Shown here: piece after piece, positions 16,427 through 20,363 of the stretch
How positions within the stretch are numbered: position 1 is the stretch's first letter
How the letters are laid out: each line of letters starts with the position of its first letter
Notes under the pieces: model-generated
Seen by the model: the letters and a program-made list of their open reading frames with translations, nothing else
The model's database searches: none
What the model was told of the DNA's origin: nothing
Made by a program: the position numbers and the translations under genes
Assembly (NCBI GenBank): GCA_003427395.1
Contig: BFEA01000623.1
Location: 386,212 to 406,574 of the forward strand
Direction: 5' to 3'
From: Chara braunii
Taxonomy: Eukaryota; Streptophyta; Charophyceae; Charales; Characeae
DNA: 20,363 nucleotides

Positions 16427-17340
16427 CAAGAACTTCGATAACTGGGAGGCTAGCGTAAACAGCTACGTTTACTAACAGCACATCGTACAGGTCCTGGTAG
16501 CCTTCCAGGCCCTCAAGGACGAAGCGGCTAGTTTTGCCAGATCCCTCGCGCGCGCGGCCGGTTGTGAAAACAACACGGTCGCCTATTCCAAGGTCACCCC
16601 CCTCCCTCAATTCTTCAAGCTCCTTAGAGAGCGTTTCGCTAATCTTCGCAGTGGCGTCAGAGCCTTTGACAAGCTCCAAACGATCCACTCACGGCAGTGG
16701 AGGAGTGCCAAGGCACTCAAGGGCGTTATGGACGACTTGGTAGCCGTCCCAGATCATGGGGTTACTGAGCCCCAATTGGTCCAATTATTTTATCGTGCCA
16801 TGCCAGAGCCCCTGCGTGGGCACTTTTTTGACAAGTCCCAACAGCCCACCATGACGTACGATGCGCTCTGTAGGGAGGTGGTGCTGTTTGAGGCCAAGTC
16901 CATGCCAGTTTCCACTTTCTAGCACAAGGACTTAGAAAAGGGCAAAAGGTGGAAAGGTCGTACCATCTCTGGCCAAGTCATGGCCAAGGATCATGTGATC
17001 CTTACCTTAGAGGAGGGTAGTACAAATGAGGTCCCATATAGTCAGATCGAGTGGGGCCTTGAGGAGGAGGACAGTAGTGTGAGACAGGGGAGGTTCTATG
17101 CTGCTGTCGCGGCTGGAGGGAGGCCGCAAAGTAGAGGAGGTCAGGGCCATGGCGGACAATGGAACCGCCAAGTGGGAGGTAGGGGTCAAGGTCCACCGCC
17201 AAATTGCCAGGGTTCTTATCGGTCCCCACAGCGACGAGGTGGAAGGGCACCTCAAGGAGGATGGCACCCAGGCTTGCCCCAGGGCAAGCCCCGGGAAGAC
17301 TTGGGCTTGGACGCGTTTATGGCAGGAACGCGTGGACTTG
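16398..17340 (+). pseudogene. gag: gag core and Gly/Arg-rich region of element 2
   Basis: In the new frame the sequence reads FPDAYGGKSDKNFDNWE, the start of the Ty3/gypsy capsid-like Gag domain, and continues through QFFKLLRERFANLRSG, LFYRAMPEPLRGHFF and YDALCREVVLFEAKSM. Stops interrupt it at 16473-16475 (TAA) and 16920-16922 (TAG). After the TAG the same frame goes on through a segment with EEGSTNEVPYSQIEW and a Gly/Arg/Gln-rich stretch (RPQSRGGQGHGGQ) typical of nucleic-acid-binding Gag tails. A frame change near 17325-17345 leads to the zinc knuckle. Confidence 0.83.
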
Positions 17341-17445
17341 GGTCAGTGCGTGTTTTGCGGTGACCCGGCCCACGTTATTAAATTTAGCCCTAAGTATAGA
17401 CAGGCCCGTTGGGCTGCCCACCAGTCAAAAGGCAGCCGCCAGTAG
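17341..17445 (+). pseudogene. gag: Zinc knuckle of element 2 Gag, last Cys lost
   Basis: The frame reads CVFCGDPAHVIKFS at 17347-17388, which fits CX2CX4HX4C except that the fourth ligand is Ser (AGC) instead of Cys. The knuckle binds element RNA in the particle, so the change should weaken zinc binding. Element 1 keeps an intact knuckle. The frame then changes near 17440 towards the protease. Confidence 0.8.
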
Positions 17446-18047
17446 GGGTCGCAACTGCCCTACTTCAAGGCCATGTGGGGAAGCGAGTGCGCGGGAACAG
17501 GAAACTCCCAAACCACATGAGCCTATGGCAGAGGTTGCAGGCCCGTGCCTAGCTAGCTATCCAAAGACCGCTTGTGTTAGCGTCTCTCTAGGCACGTCCC
17601 TCACAGGTGTGGCAGAAGAGCTGAAGGAGAGGATGCCCGCCTGGGCCAAAATGAAGGAGGAGAGTAAAGGACAATTGATCTTGGTAGATGTAGAAGTATT
17701 TAGGGCCCATATAGACTCGGGGGCGACCCGTAGTTATATTAGTTGTAGAGCGCTGAAGAAGTTGAGGCCAGGATTGAAAGTCCAAAAGTTAGCAGACCCT
17801 ATAGTCAGTGTCCTCGCAGACAACGTCACAATGCATGTTGAGGACTATGTAGAGGGAGCCAAGCGTACTTTTGCCTAGAGAAGGATGGGAAGGTGGAGAA
17901 AGTTCTCCATTCCCTGACTCTCCTCGTACAGGATGACCTTCCTTTCGATATAGTATTGGGAATGGATTGGGGAGAGGCAGCAGGGGCCACACTTCACTTA
18001 AGAGAGCATGAGTGTAGGCTCCCTAGTCCGTCAGGCGCCTGTTTCAT
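17446..18047 (+). pseudogene. pol: Protease region of element 2, frameshifted
   Basis: The aspartic protease triad appears in VFRAHIDSGATRSYIS, with Asp-Ser-Gly near 17714-17722. A change of frame near 17868 (TAG at 17876 in the old frame) leads to LLVQDDLPFDIVLGMDW in the next frame, the conserved end of the protease fold. Another change near 18045 brings in FVRLVKKEQLEDQVFVVYV, the linker to RT. An aspartic retropepsin is clear; its exact ends are not. Confidence 0.85.
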
Positions 18048-19217
18048 GTGTCAGGTGCAGACAACACTCTGGCACATTGTTGTCTCAGTGCTCTCGCGTT
18101 CGTGCGACTAGTGAAAAAGGAGCAGTTAGAAGATCAGGTCTTCGTAGTGTATGTGAGGCCTGTAACTGAGGCTAAAGAAGAGGTAAGCTCCACGGATCCA
18201 ACAATTGCCAAGTTGCCGGAAGAGTCCAAAGATTTGACTGAATCGCCGACAGGAGTAGTGTCGTGAACCATCCAGCACAGGATAGAGATAGAACCTGGCA
18301 GTAGGACTCCTAAGGGAGCAGTCTACAGGATGTCCCCTAGAGTGTTAGAGGATCTACGCAAGCAGTTGGACGAGCTCCTAGAGAAAGGTTGGATCAGGCC
18401 CAGTTCGTCTCCTTTTGGAGCACCAGTTTTGTTTGTCCCCAAAAAGGAAGGAGAGCTGAGAATGTGTATAGACTACAGGGGTTTGAATCCTATTACAGTG
18501 AAGAATGCTGAACCGTTGCCCAGGATAGACGATCTTCTAGATCGGGTGCATTGTTGTAAGTATTTCTCTAAGATAGATTTGAAGTTTGAATATCATCAAA
18601 TAGAGGTCCATCCTGATGACTAGTACAAGACTGCCTTTCGGACTAGATATGGGCACTATGAGTTTATAGTGATGCCCTTTGGACTGACTAACGCGTCAGC
18701 GACGTTTCAGCGATGTATGAACGATCTATTTAGGTCGTGGTTAGACAAGTTTGTAGTAGTTTATTTAGATGACATCTTAGTTTTAAGCAAGACCCTCCAG
18801 GATCATCAGGGTCATCTAAGGCAGGTCTTGGAGAAGTTGAGAGAGTCAAACTTCAAGATCAACGCTAAGAAGTGCGAGTGGGCCAAGACACAAGTCTTGT
18901 ACCTGGGCCACGTATTAGACGGAGATGGCATTAAGCCTGAGGACAACAAGATAGCGGCAATTAGAGACTGGCCAACGCCCCGCACATTGACAGAGTTGTG
19001 GTCGTTCCTAGGCCTAGCTAACTACTATAGAAAGTTTGTGAGGAACTTTTCTACTATCGCCGCTCCCTTGAGCAGGTTGCTTAAGAAAGAGGCAATCTGG
19101 CAATGGGATAGAGATTGTACGTCTGCGCTCAAGAAGTTAAAGCGCGCGTTAATAGAGTACCCTATCCTCAAAGTAGCAGATCCGTCTTTGTTATTTGTCG
19201 TCACCACGGACGCGAGT
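18048..19217 (+). pseudogene. pol: Reverse transcriptase of element 2, three stops
   Basis: The domain is in one frame but cut by TGA 18264-18266, TAG 18621-18623 and TAG 19218-19220. Motifs in order are HRIEIEPGS, GWIRPSSSPFGAPVLFV, RMCIDYRGLN, the catalytic Asp in SKIDLKFEYHQI (18576-18578), MPFGLTNASATFQ, the catalytic YLDD (18762-18773) and FLGLANYYRKFVRNFS. The normally conserved Ser-Gly before Tyr-His-Gln is Phe-Glu here. RT itself ends before the connection and RNase H segments at the right of this range. Apart from the stops and that substitution the motifs are well kept. Confidence 0.93.
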
Positions 19218-19560
19218 TAGTATGGGATAGGCGCCGTGTTACAGCAGGACTACGGCAATGGCTATAGACCCGTAGAGTTCATGTCAGCGAGGATGCCCTC
19301 AGAGAAGGTAGCCACCTCGACATACAAGAGAGAACTCTACACTCTCAGGCAGGAAGCATTACCTGTTTGGGAGGCACTTCAAAGTGTATTCTGATCATGA
19401 GACGCTTAGATGGTTAAAGACTCAGGGGCCAAAATGACACTTAAGTTAACTAGGTGGGCCGCGGAAATAGACCAGTATGACTTTGAGCTCAAGCCTGTGA
19501 AGGGCAAGTACAACGTAGTTGCGGATGCTCTGAGTAGGAGATCAGACTACTTTGGAGCTA
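19218..19560 (+). pseudogene. pol: RNase H of element 2, with internal deletion
   Basis: The first catalytic Asp is present in FVVTTDAS just before TAG 19218, followed by YGIGAVLQQ. The catalytic-Glu segment YKRELYTLRQ ends at 19353. Compared with element 1 about 14 bases are missing there and the frame moves on to HYLFGRHFKVYSDHETLRW with the third catalytic Asp. Near 19430 the frame returns (MTLKLTRWAAEIDQYDFEL) and the domain ends at VADALSRR. All catalytic residues are readable, but in three pieces. Confidence 0.88.
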
Positions 19561-20270
19561 TAGTACACTATCTGGACATAGGGAGAGACCTGCAGGAGAA
19601 AGTGAGGCAAGCGTATGCGCAGGACCCTATCTATAGTGACCTCCTCAAGAGAGTTAAGGAGGCCCCAGAGACCGAACCACACTACCGCACTACAGAAGGA
19701 TTGCTGTTTGAGAAGACGGATGTATTCAACCGCGTATGCCTTCCCAACAGTGAGGAAATCCGCAGTCTGATCCTAGGGGAATGCCATGACACCGAGGGAC
19801 ACTTTGGTTGGCAAAAGACATTAGCCAATCTGATGCGTGCGTACACCTGGCCAGGGATGAAAAATGACTGCATAGAGTATGTTCGCAGTTGTGAAGTGTG
19901 CCAGAGGAATTAAACTACTACGCGCGCCCCTCCAGGTCTTCTCAGACCTTTGCCCATTCCTGATCAGCCGGGAGACTCAGTGTCCATAGACTTCATGTCT
20001 ACTTAGGTCAAGAGTAGACATGGTAAGAGCCAAGTCATGGTCATAGTCGACCGATTTAACAAGTATGTCGTTTTTGTTCCTTTGCCTGCAGAGGCACGCA
20101 CAAAATTAGTTATTCACAAGTTTTTTTATCATTGGGTTAGTGAGAACGGAGTCCCATTATCCATAGTTAGCGATAGAGATAGTCGTTTCACCAGCCAAAA
20201 CTGGCAAGAACTCATGAGAGTTTACGGGTCGAAGTTGTTAATGTCTTCTGGCCGTCGTCCAGAGACCAAC
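19561..20270 (+). pseudogene. pol: Integrase of element 2, truncated before the catalytic Glu
   Basis: The HHCC finger is complete in sequence (GHFGWQKTLA, WPGMK, CEVCQRN). TAA at 19911-19913 follows it and TAG at 20004-20006 interrupts the core. The first Asp is at 19989 (SIDFM) and the second at 20172 (VSDRDSRF). From the second Asp, 32 residues match the family pattern up to Asn at 20268-20270. The Glu expected at about 20280 is not there, because unrelated hairpin-rich DNA begins at 20271. Whether the remainder of integrase resumes past the window is unknown. Confidence 0.9.
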
Positions 20271-20363
20271 TGTGGCATACTGTGCAGCCACACGGGCCTT
20301 GCAGGGCCCGTCCCGGACCTCCAGCCTGTTTCCCTACAGGGAAACTTCCAGGCTCTTGCCTTG
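20271..20363. repeat. Three consecutive stem-loops at the right edge
   Basis: TGTGGC/GCCACA (20271-20292), ACGGGCC/GGCCCGT (20292-20311) and an inner GTTTCCCT/AGGGAAAC (20328-20345) enclosed by AGCCT/AGGCT (20323-20354) are all perfect arms. They start exactly where the integrase match ends. The most likely reading is the end of an inserted element. A deletion joining unrelated DNA is the alternative. Confidence 0.7.

Larger units (their letters stand above)
15572..20270 (+). mobile_element. Element 2: second decayed Ty3/gypsy retrotransposon (no LTR seen)
   Basis: This holds gag, protease, RT, RNase H and most of the integrase core in the standard Ty3/gypsy order. Its proteins differ from those of element 1: the gag is coiled-coil-rich and the RT reads IDLKFEYHQI. 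It is therefore a different family and not a duplication. There are stops at 15629, 16473, 16920, 18264, 18621, 19218, 19911 and 20004, and frame changes near 16390, 17335, 17440, 17868, 18045, 19353 and 19430. The coding match ends at 20270, three codons before the expected integrase Glu. The 5' LTR is not found to the left, and the 3' part lies beyond the break or the window. Confidence 0.9.

Overview
This looks like nuclear DNA from a repeat-rich streptophyte: a plant or, more likely, a charophyte alga. That reading rests on three observations. There is one exon of a plant-type histidine phosphotransfer (HPt) protein with clean GT-AG borders. A Ty3/gypsy retrotransposon carries the plant-style initiator-Met tRNA primer site. 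The spacers are long and full of microsatellites. Naming Chara or a relative would be inference only.

Layout. 1-1893 holds no recognisable gene; it contains a G-rich tandem repeat (202-380), a dense run of perfect inverted repeats (about 434-924) and T-rich intron-like sequence. 1894-1962 is the HPt exon with the phospho-accepting His. Its downstream intron starts at 1963 and is invaded by element 1, a decayed Ty3/gypsy element (2498-11350, + strand): 5' LTR, primer site, leader, gag, protease, RT, RNase H, integrase, part of a chromodomain, and a 3' LTR lacking its first ~66 bp. 11351-15571 has no intact gene. It holds microsatellites, a three-and-a-half-copy ~64-bp tandem repeat (12304-12530), a TGACATGTCA-rich degenerate repeat (14030-14340), a possible relic primer site (12037-12045) and a gag-like relic (14565-15273). 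15572-20270 is element 2, a second and different Ty3/gypsy copy: coiled-coil gag, knuckle, protease, RT, RNase H and integrase. It breaks off just before the integrase catalytic Glu, where three consecutive stem-loops run to the window edge.

How the parts relate. Both elements have the order gag-PR-RT-RH-IN and run in the same direction as the HPt exon. Both are dead, with several frameshifts and stops each. Several stops fit C-to-T changes at CAG or CGA, the expected scar of cytosine methylation on silenced transposons. Neither element can work on its own. The only candidate host gene is the HPt, a carrier in two-component (cytokinin-type) phosphorelays; its other exons are not visible here.

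I found no new protein system. The least explained signals are the two chains of abutting inverted repeats (605-669 and 20271-20354), the expanded triplet arrays in the LTRs, and the relic at 14565-15273.
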